Positions 47,910 through 57,369 of a DNA stretch of 64,000 bases are shown one piece after another. Source of the stretch: Symbiodinium natans (lineage: Eukaryota > Sar > Dinophyceae > Suessiales > Symbiodiniaceae). Under the pieces are notes generated by a model. That model did no database searches. It saw nothing but the letters and a program-made list of their open reading frames with translations, and had not been told where the DNA came from. Within the stretch, counting starts at the first letter, position 1, and each line of letters starts with the position of its first letter. Made by a program: the position numbers and the translations under genes. The stretch lies in assembly GCA_905221605.1 (NCBI GenBank), contig CAJNDS010002391.1, positions 62,001-126,000 on the forward strand, given 5' to 3'.

Positions 47910-48691
47910 GAGCTCGTTGGTGTTGACAGAATGTCAGATGACTCAAAGCACTTTGTCATGACATCTGCCACCATCGCCGCGGTTGGGTAGCAGACAGCGA
48001 TGTCTAAGTGACGAACTCGTCTACTTAGACCTCGGTTTAACAACACCGCTTTTGCTGAAGAGCTGTCGGTGTGCAACCAGATCTTGACCTCTGACTCTGC
48101 CAATTGGCCAATCAGAGTCGCCAGTCCCTCGCTCTCTTGCACCGCAGTCAAGATTGCTCTCAACTCTGCTTCACAGGAACTCAACGACACACACCCTTGA
48201 ACGCGGGAAATTCCCTTTCTCAAGCATCCTCTGTAAAAGATGGCAATCTTCGTCCCAGCGAAGCCGGATGCCCAACTGGCATCCGCGTACACTTCCAACT
48301 GCGCTGGCCTACTATCTGGCACGTCACCATCAGGACCGTAGGACTGCCAAGCATGGTATTGTCCCTTTAGGAACCTAATCACCTGTCGCAACGCTTGCTC
48401 AAAACAGGCTGTTGGCTTGGACTGTCTCTGCGAAAGAATGGACATCCAGCGGCTCAGGTGAGGTCTTGACTGACCCCACCACGCAATCCGGCCCAGCACC
48501 GCTCGGTATCTCGCAGCTGCAGCGTCACTCAGTTCCGGATCCGAACCACTTGCTCTTCCTTTTCCACTGTTCACGATGTCCGGAGGGGCAGTAACCACCT
48601 TCAGGTCTTGCATGTACGCTGGAGGCACTCTCATCCTGAGATGACTTCCTTGTCTCTCAATCTCTCGCCCCAGAAAGGTGATTTTTTCCAC
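47891..48691 (-). CDS. Element C: copia RT tail and RNase H
   Basis: The frame begins with the RT-connection motif KITFLGREIE and continues into a copia-type RNase H. The catalytic acidic residues are in YADASWASG, SLSSCEAELRAI and LHTDSSSAKAV. The typical end RRVRHLDI followed by ADVMTKCF is present. The upstream part of RT is in another frame, broken at a run of six A. The product would be the C-terminal third of Pol. It is probably non-functional because the frame is cut upstream. The element is on the opposite strand to elements A and B. Confidence 0.85.
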   Translation of the reverse strand: MEKITFLGREIERQGSHLRMRVPPAYMQDLKVVTAPPDIVNSGKGRASGSDPELSDAAAARYRAVLGRIAWWGQSRPHLSRWMSILSQRQSKPTACFEQALRQVIRFLKGQYHAWQSYGPDGDVPDSRPAQLEVYADASWASGFAGTKIAIFYRGCLRKGISRVQGCVSLSSCEAELRAILTAVQESEGLATLIGQLAESEVKIWLHTDSSSAKAVLLNRGLSRRVRHLDIAVCYPTAAMVADVMTKCFESSDILSTPTSSWSPSK

Positions 48692-48836
48692 CAGTTGAAG
48701 TGATTCGACCCGTCTCCTTGATCTTTAACTCACCGTTCAGGGCGTCGGTTGCACGCAGAAACATCTGGATAATCGCTTTCGATCCTTTTGGAAGAGGTGA
48801 ACGCAAGAAGGCAGTGGATACATCCTCATCCATTCA
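48681..48836 (-). pseudogene. Element C: frameshifted RT remnant and truncation point
   Basis: The minus strand reads FLRSPLPKGSKAIIQMFLRA and then ALNGELKIKETGRI, which is typical of the copia RT segment just before FLGR. It is in a different frame from the RNase H. Removing one A from the six-A run (48686-48681) would join GGK to ITFLGREI, so a one-base insertion is the simplest explanation. Above about 48836 there is no recognisable RT (no YVDD), so the element is truncated on its 5' side. Confidence 0.7.
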
Positions 48837-49257
48837 AAATCGCAATATCCATGCCATCTCAGGCAATGGCTAACAGCGTCCTTCACGCCACTCAATCCTC
48901 TTATGAGCAATTATGCTCTGCAGCTTAGTTTGCACAGTCAATCCACATCCAATGGACATCCATCGATCTTGCCAGCCAAACTTGGGGATCTACAACTTCA
49001 TGGACTTCTGGAAAGGTGCCATGCTTGTTGAGCAAATCGAATTGGTCACATGTACCAACTTTAGACTCTTATCACTTCTTACTGTAGTAGGACCTGAGGA
49101 CCTGACTGCTTTTGAACTTAGAAAGCGGTCCATGCATCAGACCTGGCCGGAATCTTACAAGACAATGTTTGGCAAACACCAATTCAAAGTCTGATTTCCG
49201 CAAGAGATTGATTTGCTTTCCAAAATGGCAAGGTTTGGAGTTTGCATCCTCCGGACA
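48837..49257. other. Spacer between elements C and A
   Basis: No coding region is recognised. Its last five bases before element A continue into the target-site duplication GATCC (49258-49262). Confidence 0.5.
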
Positions 49258-49262
49258 GATCC

Positions 49263-49583
49263 TGTAGAAGTTCGAGAACTGTGCGTCATCCTGTGAGGGT
49301 GCGACACGGTGAGTTTTGCAGTTTGCAGTTTTGTGTGCATAGCTTGGAGCCTGCTCAGCCTTTTTTGAATTTTTCCAGTAGCCTGAGTACGATTAGCGGT
49401 GCAGGAACGTTTTGCCTCGTAGGGAACCACTCTCGTCGAGTTTCGTGACTTGAGGGTAGTTTTTGGAGGTTTTTAAGCCGAGCTGTCAAGTTGGAGGTCT
49501 GAGCTTGCTTGCTTGGTTTGGACTTGTGTGAGTTGGCTTGGTTGTATCCTTGGTGCCTTGCTTGGCATCTTGGGTTTTTAACG
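49263..49583 (+). repeat. Element A 5' LTR (321 bp)
   Basis: It begins TGTAGAAGTTCGAGAACTGT and ends TTTTTAACG. It aligns with the 3' LTR over its whole length except for an 83-bp gap after CAAGTTGGAG. The missing segment contains the spliced-leader-like sequence. The LTR starts with TG but does not end in the usual CA. Confidence 0.95.
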
Positions 49584-49595
49584 TGGTAGCGGAGC
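49584..49595 (+). promoter_or_regulatory. Element A primer-binding site
   Basis: TGGTAGCGGAGC directly follows the 5' LTR. It begins with TGG, the complement of a tRNA CCA end, and closely resembles copia sites for initiator methionine tRNA. The same 12 bases occur in element B. The leader from here to the first ATG is about 250 bases. Confidence 0.85.
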
Positions 49596-49842
49596 GTGGA
49601 AGCTCTGTTGCAAAGAAAGAAAGTGAGCCCAATACGCTGACTTGGTGTGTGCTTGAGTTGTCTTGGTATGGAGGGCCGTGGAAGGCCATCGTACTACCAC
49701 ATAGAGGCCTTCAGGGTCTAGACACTCGTCACTCCCACCAAGGAGCCCCGTTGTCGGTAGTGGAGTTGCTTTCAGCCCGATATCGAACTTGTCGGGTGCA
49801 GTGCATCCCACAGGAAGCCCGGTGGTTGGTTCTCCGACTGCT

Positions 49843-52800
49843 ATGGGCACCCCCATACCGGCAATGGCTTCACCCATGTCACCACCAGGTTTGGTACCAC
49901 CACCGCCTGCAGCAGTGGACCCCGTTGCCGTTCAGGCAGCCCTGGGATCCCAGCTTTTGGTTCAGACAGTGCAGCAGCAGCAGCAGATATCTCAAATGAT
50001 GTCGCTGGTGCAGCAGCTGGTCCAGGACCGGACAAGTGCTGAGAAGAAAGGCAAGGGAGCTGGTAGCTTGAGTAGCATCAGTGACAGCGTGGACCATGCC
50101 ATGGAGGTTGATGATGGGAACGGCGCTCCTATCAGGAATCCTAAGGCAGACTCATATGTGCCGAAGTTGCCCATGTTGGATGGTGGACGCATGAACAAGG
50201 GTCGGCGTGCCGAGATCGAAGCATGGGTTGAGTACCTTGAAGTGTTTTTGCCATGGATTGCCTTGTTTGATGATAGGATACCGTCGGAAGTGCAGGCTTG
50301 TTTTGTGAAAGACAAGCCAATCTTGAACAAAGACTTGGCGAAAGGAGAGAGCATTAGGAGTACCAGAGTGTTCCTTTACCTTCGGCAGTCCTTTGCGAAC
50401 TTTTCCCGTGGGCTTGACATTTTGAAGCAAGTTGAGCGTGAACAGCTTGGTGTTCCGGCAGGCTATGAGGCGTTGAGGCGCTTGCATCAGGATCTGTCGG
50501 TTTGTTCGAGGATAGAAGCCTCGACCTTGCGAGAAGAGATGTTGAGATACCAGCCCCCTGCCTCTACGAAGGATCGTCCCTTGGAAGTGTTTCGCAGCGT
50601 GCAGGTTGAGCTTGCAAAGTATGGTCGACTTGTTGCTGCGTTCCCAGACCTTGCGTTGAGTGAAGCGGATCAGAGCATGATTGTGTTGAAGGGTCTTGAT
50701 GCGGATGTGAAGAGGTACATCTTGTTGCATGCTAAGATTGACTCTATGAGTGAGCTTGAGACTGCGATCAAGTTCTACGACGCAAACATCAAGATCCTTA
50801 CCTTCGCAGATTCCGGGCGAGGTCGCGACCGCAGGAACAACAACGACATAGCGAATCCGCTGAACTTCAAAGGCGATGGAAAGGGGAAGGACAAGGGGAA
50901 GGACAAGGGGAAAGACAAAGGAAAGGACAAAGGAAAGGACAAAGGAAAGGACAAAGGTCGCTCAGGAAAGGACAAGCATGACAAGAAGGGAGAGAAAGGT
51001 GGAAAGGGGAACGCTACTCAAGACCCTGGGAAAGGGGGCAGTGGTAGCTCTGGTAGTGACCCAAAGCACGACAAGCGTGCCAACGTGAAGTGCTACAACT
51101 GCAATGAATTGGGGCACTATTCAAATCGATGCCCTAAGAAAGCGGCCAAAGGTGTGGCGGCAGCAGCGACGCTTCTCGAACCGCAATTGGCGGCTTTGAC
51201 CTTGGAGGGCCCGCAAGTGTTTGCAGCGGCAGTTGGTTGCGAGTTCTTTGATATCGCTCAGGGAGATTCCGACAATGAGTCGAGCTTGAGCGATGGTGAT
51301 TGGGAAGCCTTTGGAAGGTCGTGGTTGTTGGAGAGTTCAGAGGCCACAGTTGAGCTTGGAACCTCGCAGCTTGGAAGCCTAGAGACCCCCGTTGAGCTTG
51401 AGAAGGCCCCAGTTGGAACATCGCAGCTTGGAAGCCTAGAGACCCCCGTTGAGCTTGAGAAGGCCCCAGTTGAGCTTGGAACATCGCAGCTTGGAAGCCT
51501 AGAGACCCCCGTTGAGCTTGAGAAGGCCCCAGTTGAGAGTGGAACATTGGAACAGCTTGGAAGCCTAGAGACCCCCGTTGAGCTTGAGAAGGCCCCAGTT
51601 GAGCTTGGAACATCGCAGCTTGGAAGCCTAGAGACCCCCGTTGAGCTTGAGAAGGCCCCAGTTGAGCTTGGAACGTCGCAGCTTGGAAGCCTAGAGACCC
51701 CCGTTGAGCTTGAGAAGGCCCCAGTTGAGCTTGGAACGTCGCAGCTTGGAAGCCTAGAGACCCCCGTTGAGCTTGAGAAGGCCCCGTTGACGCTTGGTGA
51801 GCATGGATTGAGTGAATTTTATTTTCATGACATGAGCATGGCAGCCCCGCATGTGACACATGGTAGCAGTTCTGAAGCCATGGACTGGTGGTTGCTGGAC
51901 TCCGGAGCGTCGACACACCTGATCAGCGAGGAGACACTGCAGCATGTGCAAGTGCTGAGCCTGAGTGAGCACGTTGGTAGAGACTGTGTGACTGCCACGG
52001 GTGCTTCCATAGGGGTTCAGAAGAGTGCTGTGGTTCGCGTTTGCTTTGCCGTTGAGAGATCCAGTCCTGTCGTTGTTGAGTTTGAAGCCCTGGTTGCACC
52101 TGTGCGATTTAACCTTCTGAGCCTAGGACGACTCCTGAATAGGAACTGGACAGTCTCTTTTGCCCCCCATCTCCACGTGCAAGCTGGTGGTTTTAAATTT
52201 AAGGCTGTGTGGTCCAACAACTGTTGCTGGTTGCAAAGTCATGCGGTGGCACGGGCCTGTTTGGTGTCTCAAGAGCAGAGCGCAGCGCAGCGGATTGCAG
52301 ACCCCTCGTGCCCGAGACATTCCGCAACCCGAGAAGATGGCCTCCTCCAGCGAGAGCGAAGTGGAATGGCGCATGCAAGGGAAGGACAAAGGGAAGCTGG
52401 TCCGGAGAGTCGTTGCGACTCAAGCGGCCTCAATCTCGGTGGGAGAAGAGGACTTCGAGGAGAGCACCCGGTTGGCCACAGCTACGTCCACGGAGACAGA
52501 GGGCGCAATCCTCTTGGTGCCCGCGGATGCCGAGTCCCAGGTGGTGTTCAAGCCGGGCGAGATCGAGACCCCAGGACCCGCCAAAGTTCCTCAGCAGAAG
52601 CCCATGCCAAAGAAGCCGAAAGTGAAGAAGATGCCCCAGAAGCCCCTCGTGAAGAGAATGCCAAAGGCAGCGAGCTCTTCGTCGACAAAGAGGACCCCCG
52701 TGAAGCTGGTGCCTCGTTCCGATCGCCAGCAGCCGTGGTTGACGCTGTGGAGTGCAAGTTCAAGGGCAGTGAAGAAGCAGAAGCTCAAGGAGAGTCGCAT

Positions 52801-55800
52801 GACGTCAGCTGCAAGGTCCGATTTGAACCGCTTTCGAAAGGAGAAGAAGGGCCCAGAGAGGCGAACGCTGGAGGAGCACCTCAAGGAGCATTTTTTGCAG
52901 TGCCTGGACCGCAAGGCCCCCTACACTGTGACGACCATCTCCGAGATCATCAAGGAGAAAGCAAAGCCCCCGAGCCCACCGAGGAAGGAAGCCGACTCCC
53001 CGGGGTACCCGGAGAGGTTGCCTACCCCTCCGCGGGTTCCGCCACGTCGACGCTTGCCCACGCCGCCGAGGAATCCGACATCGCCATTGGCCAGCGCATC
53101 ACGGGCACCAGCTACGCCGCCAAAGACATCGCCATTGCCACCACCACCGACCAATCCCGGAACGCCTACTTCAAGTGGATGGAGTGTGGTGACGGACCGA
53201 AAGCGCTGAGTGCAGTCAGCCAGAAAGGATCTTCCCAGGCGGTGGCGAGCAGCAAAAGTCTTGATGTGCTTGATGGTTGTGCTTGCGCTTGTGATGTTGG
53301 CATGAGTGGCATGGTTGGCATGAGTGGCATGGTTGGCATGAGTGGCATGGTTGAGCATGTGTGTGTTGGTGAGCTTGATCAGGAGAAAGCACCGGCCCCA
53401 GACGGTGACCAGGCGTGGTTGCTGCATGGTGATCAGGAGTTGCTTCACCAGGAGTTGTGGGGAAAGGTTCACCGTGAGCATGTGTTGCGAAGTCATGTTC
53501 CTTTTAATTCCAGCTGTGAGCATTGCGTGCGTGGTAGAGGTCTTGAACCAGCTAGGAAAATCGAGAGGGATTCCGGAGAGGGAGCCCAAAAGGAGGTTCA
53601 GATCGACAAGTTCTTCTACAAGGGGATTTGGTTCCTGGTGTTGGTGCTTGTTGGTTGCTTTGCCATCGGAACAGTGATGTACCGTGAAGTTTCAGGACCG
53701 CGTGGAGCAGCAGCGCGTGAGGTGATGCTTGGAGAGATGTCGGCGTGGGGACGTAGTGTTGGCTTGGTTGGAGTTGAAGCGCGTGACTTGTCGGTTTGCG
53801 TGAAGTCGGATCTTGAGGGGGTGGTGAAGAACCTTGCTCAGGGTTTCGCTGATACCATGACCGTTGGTGCGGTTGAGGTGTCTGATGTTCCGGTTGGTCG
53901 GCACGCCCCAGTCGCAGAGAGGGCCATCCGGACATTGAAGGAAACCGCAAACACGTTGTGCGCCGGACTGGAGCAAGTTGGCCTAGAGCCCTGTGGCAGA
54001 GGAGTTAGCTTTCTTCTCTCTCACTGTGCTCAGGCACACAACCGCTACCAAATCCAGCCTGGATCGGCAATGACTCCTGAACAACGTAGTTTAAGAACTA
54101 TGAGGCAGCCTCGGGCGATATACGTCTGGGGAGCGTCAATCTTGGCCACACCTCCGCCGAGTCTACGACAATTCATCACGGGCAGATATGGACAGGCTGC
54201 CTACTTAGGCCCTGAAGTCGCGGGTGGCAGTCATCTGGTGCAGTTCCGACTGAAGGATGGTTCGTTGAAGATTGCCCGGTCAGCCCGAATCAGGATGTTG
54301 GTGCCCATGACCTTTGAGTTGTCAGCCTTGCGTGGTATTTGCCGTATGTTGCCCGAGCGTGCTGGTGACGTTGTGCGTGGCTTGCCAGCGGTTGATCAAG
54401 GGAACATGCGGGATCTTCCAATCCCAAACACCGAGACTCGCGGACCGCCAGCATCGTGGGTCGAGGAAAATGGCAGGACCCCGAGGTGTCGAGCGTGTCG
54501 ATTGAGGGGTGTTCCGGCGGACAAGGCGTGGCACACTCAGAAGTGTCGTGACAGATACGCTGCGTACGTGAAGAGCTCTTTTGATCCGAATCAGTTTGTG
54601 CTTGAGGATGCCCAGCATGAGTTGGAGATCGAAGGAGTTGAGCTTGATCTTGGTTCGCGTGCCTTTGGTGAGCTTGACGTCGGGTTGGAGTTGCCTGATG
54701 ATGTGCAGGATTATGAACCGACTGAAGATGAGGGAGAGCGAGGTCTCGGTGATTCCTTCCTGCCTGAAGGGGTGCTTGAGGGTGAACTTCGCCCCGGAGA
54801 CTCTGTTGGAGTTGAACCTGCAGCTTCAGAAGAGGTTGACTTCATGGAAGTTGAGCCAGAAAGCCTGGATAGGGTGCCAGAGCCAGAGTCTGATGCCATG
54901 GTCAACAACGTCTTGTTCCGTGAGTCGTTGGGTTTCGCCGCGGTTGCAAATCCCAGTACCGGAGGACAGACAGTGAAGCTTGGTGGTGAGACTCTTGTGG
55001 TTGAAATGCCCTCGTCTTCCAAGGATGATGTCACCGGACATGCATTGGACCTTGGTCTGACATACGAAGGCATGTTGCGTGAGTTGAGTGCGCTTGAGTC
55101 CCTTGCAGTCGGTGATGTGATTTGGCATGTGGATCCGAAGCAGAAAGTGATATCCACAAGATGGGTGTCAAATGCAAAGCTGGAGCGGGTTGACGGCAAA
55201 GAAAGACCACTGGTCCGTTGTCGGGTTGTTGCGCGTGATTTCGCCCAGGGAGCAACGGCTGCTCAGCTTGGCATTTCTGCGGCGACCAGCTCAGCCGAGG
55301 CATTGAGGACCTTCCTCTTTTATGCCGGCTCGAAGAGGCAGAACGTCGTAGGCCTCGACGTCAGTACGGCGTTTTTGTTCGCAGAGTTAGAAGAAGAAGA
55401 CGGCACGGTAGTGGTGCGGCTCCCTGCTGGAGTTACCGGTCCCAATGGAAGGCCTGGGTTCATGCGACTTCGCAAGGCTCTTTATGGGTTGAGAGCCGCG
55501 GCCCAGACCTGGGCTCGTCATCTCGCAAAGCTCCTCAAGCGCCTCTGCAACCTCACTCCATGCGAGACAGAGCCATGCCTCTTCTCCGGTGTGGTTCTCG
55601 GTGGACAGAGGGTGGCAGTGTTGTGCTACGTAGACGATCTCCTCATCAGCGGCGACAGCGACGAGGCCATCTACTACGTGGTGGAGAAGCTTAAGAGCGC
55701 GGTAAAGATCAAGGTGACCGCTGACTTGGATCGTGATCAGCAAATCACGTTTCTTGGTCGTCAAATCACCAGGAAGAAGGGCGAGGACTCTTTGGTGATT

Positions 55801-57369
55801 GGCATGGCAGGCGAGTACTACCAGGAGATCTATGAGGGTTTTGGACTTGGGAAAAGTCCGAAGTCTTGCCCGACGCCGCCGAATCTTCGAGAACTTTATG
55901 ACAGAGAAGAAGAAGTCTTGGAGCGGGAGTTGAGCTCGGAAGCTGCTGCTCGGTATCGCTCTACGCTGGGACGCCTTTCATGGTTGGCCATGACGCGCGT
56001 GGATCTAGCATATTATGTTTCCATGCTAGCTCGAGGCCAGGCCAGTCCACGTGAGAAGCATGAACGTGCGATGCGGATGGTATTACGGTATCTTCGGCAT
56101 GTTCAGGACTTTCGACAAATCGTCCATCCAGTTGATGAACGGAGCCTTCGGTTGGATTGCTACGTGGATGCGTCATGGAGGAGCGTTGATCGCAAGAGTG
56201 TGAGCGGTGGTTGCATCATGCTTGGTGGTTTCTGCTTGAAAGCGTGGTCACGGCTTCAACAAGCTGTCGCTCTCAGCTCAGCAGAGTCGGAGTTGTACGG
56301 ATTGGTTGAGGGAGCAAAGGAATCACTTTCAATCCGACGGGCAATTTCCCACGTGTTTGGATGGGATGAGTTGTGCGCACCGCACCTCTTTTGCGACTCC
56401 GAGGCCGCCATTGCCATCAGCAGGGCTGACGGCTTGAGGCGTGTCAGACATATAGATCTGAGAGCATGCTTTATACAAGATCAGCTCCGACAGAGACTTC
56501 TCTTCATCTTCGGAGTGCGAGGAGCCTCCAACGTCGCAGACCTCTTCACAAAATCGTTAGATGCCCGGACTACGTTGAAGCACATGTTGAGCCTTGGTTT
56601 GTCTGAAGTCACTGTTGCAGCTTGTGTTGGTGAGTTGGCGTGTTTCGTTGGCTTGCTTGGTGCTGCTGTGGCTGGCAAGGATCATGTATCTCTTGCAGAT
56701 CGGTATCGTTTGATGGAGTTTGCCAAGTGGTTGGTGGTTGAGTTCTGTGCGCCTCCCATGTCGAGCATGTTGGCTGCGTCGCAAGCGTGCTCCTGGGTTG
56801 GTGTGTTGACTGTCAGCGAGGCAGATGACGGCGGAGATCCGGCCACTACAGCGCAGCTTCAGCAGATCTGCACTCTCCACATCCGCAGGGGGGGTTTCGT
56901 CTACTTGTGGGCTAGTACTCCGTGCACCGGTGGTTGTCTGTACCAGCATCTACATGCACGTGATCCAGCCTACAGACGCGGTCGCTTGGCACGGCACTGG
57001 TCGCTTCACAGGAAGCTGTGGAAGGCTTTTATGTCGCTGTGTGACTACGTCCATGCTTGGTCGATCGAGTGGCCCCGCGCCTGTGCTTACTGGTCATGGA
57101 ACCAGACTATCCGTTTTCTGCAGTCGCAACCGTACATGTTGCACGATGTGTTGGTTGACGGTTGCTCGCTTGGCATGCGTGGTCGAGATGGCGAGTTGAT
57201 CTACAAACGTTGGCGTGTCATCACGACGATGGAGTCGGTTGCTCGCGGCTTGTCGGTCTTTCGGTGCCCAGGTGATGGTCATCCACATTCCGCCAACTTC
57301 GATCTCAAGAGTACCCAACACTACCCGGCGAAGTTGACGAACGCTTTCTTGCACGCGTTAAACGCATGA
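49843..57369 (+). CDS. Element A Gag-Pol polyprotein, 2508 aa
   Basis: The polyprotein makes the particle and copies and integrates the element. The frame opens at 49705; its first ATG is 49843, and a TTG at 49789 is possible. In order it has a helical Gag, a GKDK-repeat linker (about 346-380), a zinc knuckle CYNCNELGHYSNRC (417-430), seven 21-residue repeats (503-648), the protease LLDSGAST (Asp 686), a dual-frame Pro/Lys/Glu-rich linker (about 808-1122) and a pre-integrase CEHC (1225). The integrase triad is Asp 1255, Asp 1323 and Glu 1359, with exact D-X35-E spacing. RT has LDVSTAFLF, RKALYGLR and YVDD (1929-1932). RNase H has YVDAS (Asp 2109) and SSAESELYG (Glu 2148). A C-terminal domain of unknown function follows (about 2250-2508). 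All catalytic residues seen are intact. Confidence 0.95.
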   Translation: MGTPIPAMASPMSPPGLVPPPPAAVDPVAVQAALGSQLLVQTVQQQQQISQMMSLVQQLVQDRTSAEKKGKGAGSLSSISDSVDHAMEVDDGNGAPIRNPKADSYVPKLPMLDGGRMNKGRRAEIEAWVEYLEVFLPWIALFDDRIPSEVQACFVKDKPILNKDLAKGESIRSTRVFLYLRQSFANFSRGLDILKQVEREQLGVPAGYEALRRLHQDLSVCSRIEASTLREEMLRYQPPASTKDRPLEVFRSVQVELAKYGRLVAAFPDLALSEADQSMIVLKGLDADVKRYILLHAKIDSMSELETAIKFYDANIKILTFADSGRGRDRRNNNDIANPLNFKGDGKGKDKGKDKGKDKGKDKGKDKGKDKGRSGKDKHDKKGEKGGKGNATQDPGKGGSGSSGSDPKHDKRANVKCYNCNELGHYSNRCPKKAAKGVAAAATLLEPQLAALTLEGPQVFAAAVGCEFFDIAQGDSDNESSLSDGDWEAFGRSWLLESSEATVELGTSQLGSLETPVELEKAPVGTSQLGSLETPVELEKAPVELGTSQLGSLETPVELEKAPVESGTLEQLGSLETPVELEKAPVELGTSQLGSLETPVELEKAPVELGTSQLGSLETPVELEKAPVELGTSQLGSLETPVELEKAPLTLGEHGLSEFYFHDMSMAAPHVTHGSSSEAMDWWLLDSGASTHLISEETLQHVQVLSLSEHVGRDCVTATGASIGVQKSAVVRVCFAVERSSPVVVEFEALVAPVRFNLLSLGRLLNRNWTVSFAPHLHVQAGGFKFKAVWSNNCCWLQSHAVARACLVSQEQSAAQRIADPSCPRHSATREDGLLQRERSGMAHAREGQREAGPESRCDSSGLNLGGRRGLRGEHPVGHSYVHGDRGRNPLGARGCRVPGGVQAGRDRDPRTRQSSSAEAHAKEAESEEDAPEAPREENAKGSELFVDKEDPREAGASFRSPAAVVDAVECKFKGSEEAEAQGESHDVSCKVRFEPLSKGEEGPREANAGGAPQGAFFAVPGPQGPLHCDDHLRDHQGESKAPEPTEEGSRLPGVPGEVAYPSAGSATSTLAHAAEESDIAIGQRITGTSYAAKDIAIATTTDQSRNAYFKWMECGDGPKALSAVSQKGSSQAVASSKSLDVLDGCACACDVGMSGMVGMSGMVGMSGMVEHVCVGELDQEKAPAPDGDQAWLLHGDQELLHQELWGKVHREHVLRSHVPFNSSCEHCVRGRGLEPARKIERDSGEGAQKEVQIDKFFYKGIWFLVLVLVGCFAIGTVMYREVSGPRGAAAREVMLGEMSAWGRSVGLVGVEARDLSVCVKSDLEGVVKNLAQGFADTMTVGAVEVSDVPVGRHAPVAERAIRTLKETANTLCAGLEQVGLEPCGRGVSFLLSHCAQAHNRYQIQPGSAMTPEQRSLRTMRQPRAIYVWGASILATPPPSLRQFITGRYGQAAYLGPEVAGGSHLVQFRLKDGSLKIARSARIRMLVPMTFELSALRGICRMLPERAGDVVRGLPAVDQGNMRDLPIPNTETRGPPASWVEENGRTPRCRACRLRGVPADKAWHTQKCRDRYAAYVKSSFDPNQFVLEDAQHELEIEGVELDLGSRAFGELDVGLELPDDVQDYEPTEDEGERGLGDSFLPEGVLEGELRPGDSVGVEPAASEEVDFMEVEPESLDRVPEPESDAMVNNVLFRESLGFAAVANPSTGGQTVKLGGETLVVEMPSSSKDDVTGHALDLGLTYEGMLRELSALESLAVGDVIWHVDPKQKVISTRWVSNAKLERVDGKERPLVRCRVVARDFAQGATAAQLGISAATSSAEALRTFLFYAGSKRQNVVGLDVSTAFLFAELEEEDGTVVVRLPAGVTGPNGRPGFMRLRKALYGLRAAAQTWARHLAKLLKRLCNLTPCETEPCLFSGVVLGGQRVAVLCYVDDLLISGDSDEAIYYVVEKLKSAVKIKVTADLDRDQQITFLGRQITRKKGEDSLVIGMAGEYYQEIYEGFGLGKSPKSCPTPPNLRELYDREEEVLERELSSEAAARYRSTLGRLSWLAMTRVDLAYYVSMLARGQASPREKHERAMRMVLRYLRHVQDFRQIVHPVDERSLRLDCYVDASWRSVDRKSVSGGCIMLGGFCLKAWSRLQQAVALSSAESELYGLVEGAKESLSIRRAISHVFGWDELCAPHLFCDSEAAIAISRADGLRRVRHIDLRACFIQDQLRQRLLFIFGVRGASNVADLFTKSLDARTTLKHMLSLGLSEVTVAACVGELACFVGLLGAAVAGKDHVSLADRYRLMEFAKWLVVEFCAPPMSSMLAASQACSWVGVLTVSEADDGGDPATTAQLQQICTLHIRRGGFVYLWASTPCTGGCLYQHLHARDPAYRRGRLARHWSLHRKLWKAFMSLCDYVHAWSIEWPRACAYWSWNQTIRFLQSQPYMLHDVLVDGCSLGMRGRDGELIYKRWRVITTMESVARGLSVFRCPGDGHPHSANFDLKSTQHYPAKLTNAFLHALNA
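50880..50963 (+). repeat. 12-bp in-frame repeat encoding GKDK
   Basis: About seven copies of AAGGGGAAGGAC and variants encode Gly-Lys-Asp-Lys, a highly charged linker before the zinc knuckle. It may help bind RNA, which is inference. Confidence 0.92.
51351..51787 (+). repeat. 63-bp in-frame minisatellite, seven copies
   Basis: Seven near-identical units of 57-66 bp encode ELGTSQLGSLETPVELEKAP plus Val. Unit 2 lacks six bases and unit 4 has three extra, so frame is always kept. The units are almost identical, so the expansion is recent. The antisense frame across it is a shadow. Confidence 0.95.
52265..53209 (+). CDS. Alternative-frame ORF inside element A polyprotein
   Basis: A second frame (+1 relative to the polyprotein) is open here and ends at a TGA at 53207-53209; its first convincing ATG is at 52337 (MASSSESEVEWRMQGKDKGK). 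The predicted 290-residue product looks more natural than the polyprotein frame over the same bases. It has an acidic Ser-rich start, a long KPKVKKMPQKPLVKRMP basic tract, a helical middle (RRTLEEHLKEHFLQCLD) and a Pro-rich end. It may be a real overlapping gene. Alternatively it is the ancestral polyprotein frame, left behind by two compensating frameshifts, or a piece of captured host sequence. It sits between protease and integrase. Confidence 0.4.
   Translation, partial: CLKSRAQRSGLQTPRARDIPQPEKMASSSESEVEWRMQGKDKGKLVRRVVATQAASISVGEEDFEESTRLATATSTETEGAILLVPADAESQVVFKPGEIETPGPAKVPQQKPMPKKPKVKKMPQKPLVKRMPKAASSSSTKRTPVKLVPRSDRQQPWLTLWSASSRAVKKQKLKESRMTSAARSDLNRFRKEKKGPERRTLEEHLKEHFLQCLDRKAPYTVTTISEIIKEKAKPPSPPRKEADSPGYPERLPTPPRVPPRRRLPTPPRNPTSPLASASRAPATPPKTSPLPPPPTNPGTPTSSGWSVVTDRKR
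53296..53352 (+). repeat. 18-bp in-frame repeat, three copies
   Basis: GTTGGCATGAGTGGCATG occurs three times in tandem, encoding Val-Gly-Met-Ser-Gly-Met, just before the pre-integrase region. Confidence 0.9.

Noticed and set aside
48681-48686. Programmed frameshift at the six-A run in element C
   Set aside because: The shift needed is +1, whereas a slippery heptamer of this form would give -1. Together with the truncation and the TGA, a plain mutation is more likely.
51134-51916. 260-codon minus-strand ORF
   Set aside because: It is the antisense of the in-frame 63-bp repeats in the element A polyprotein.
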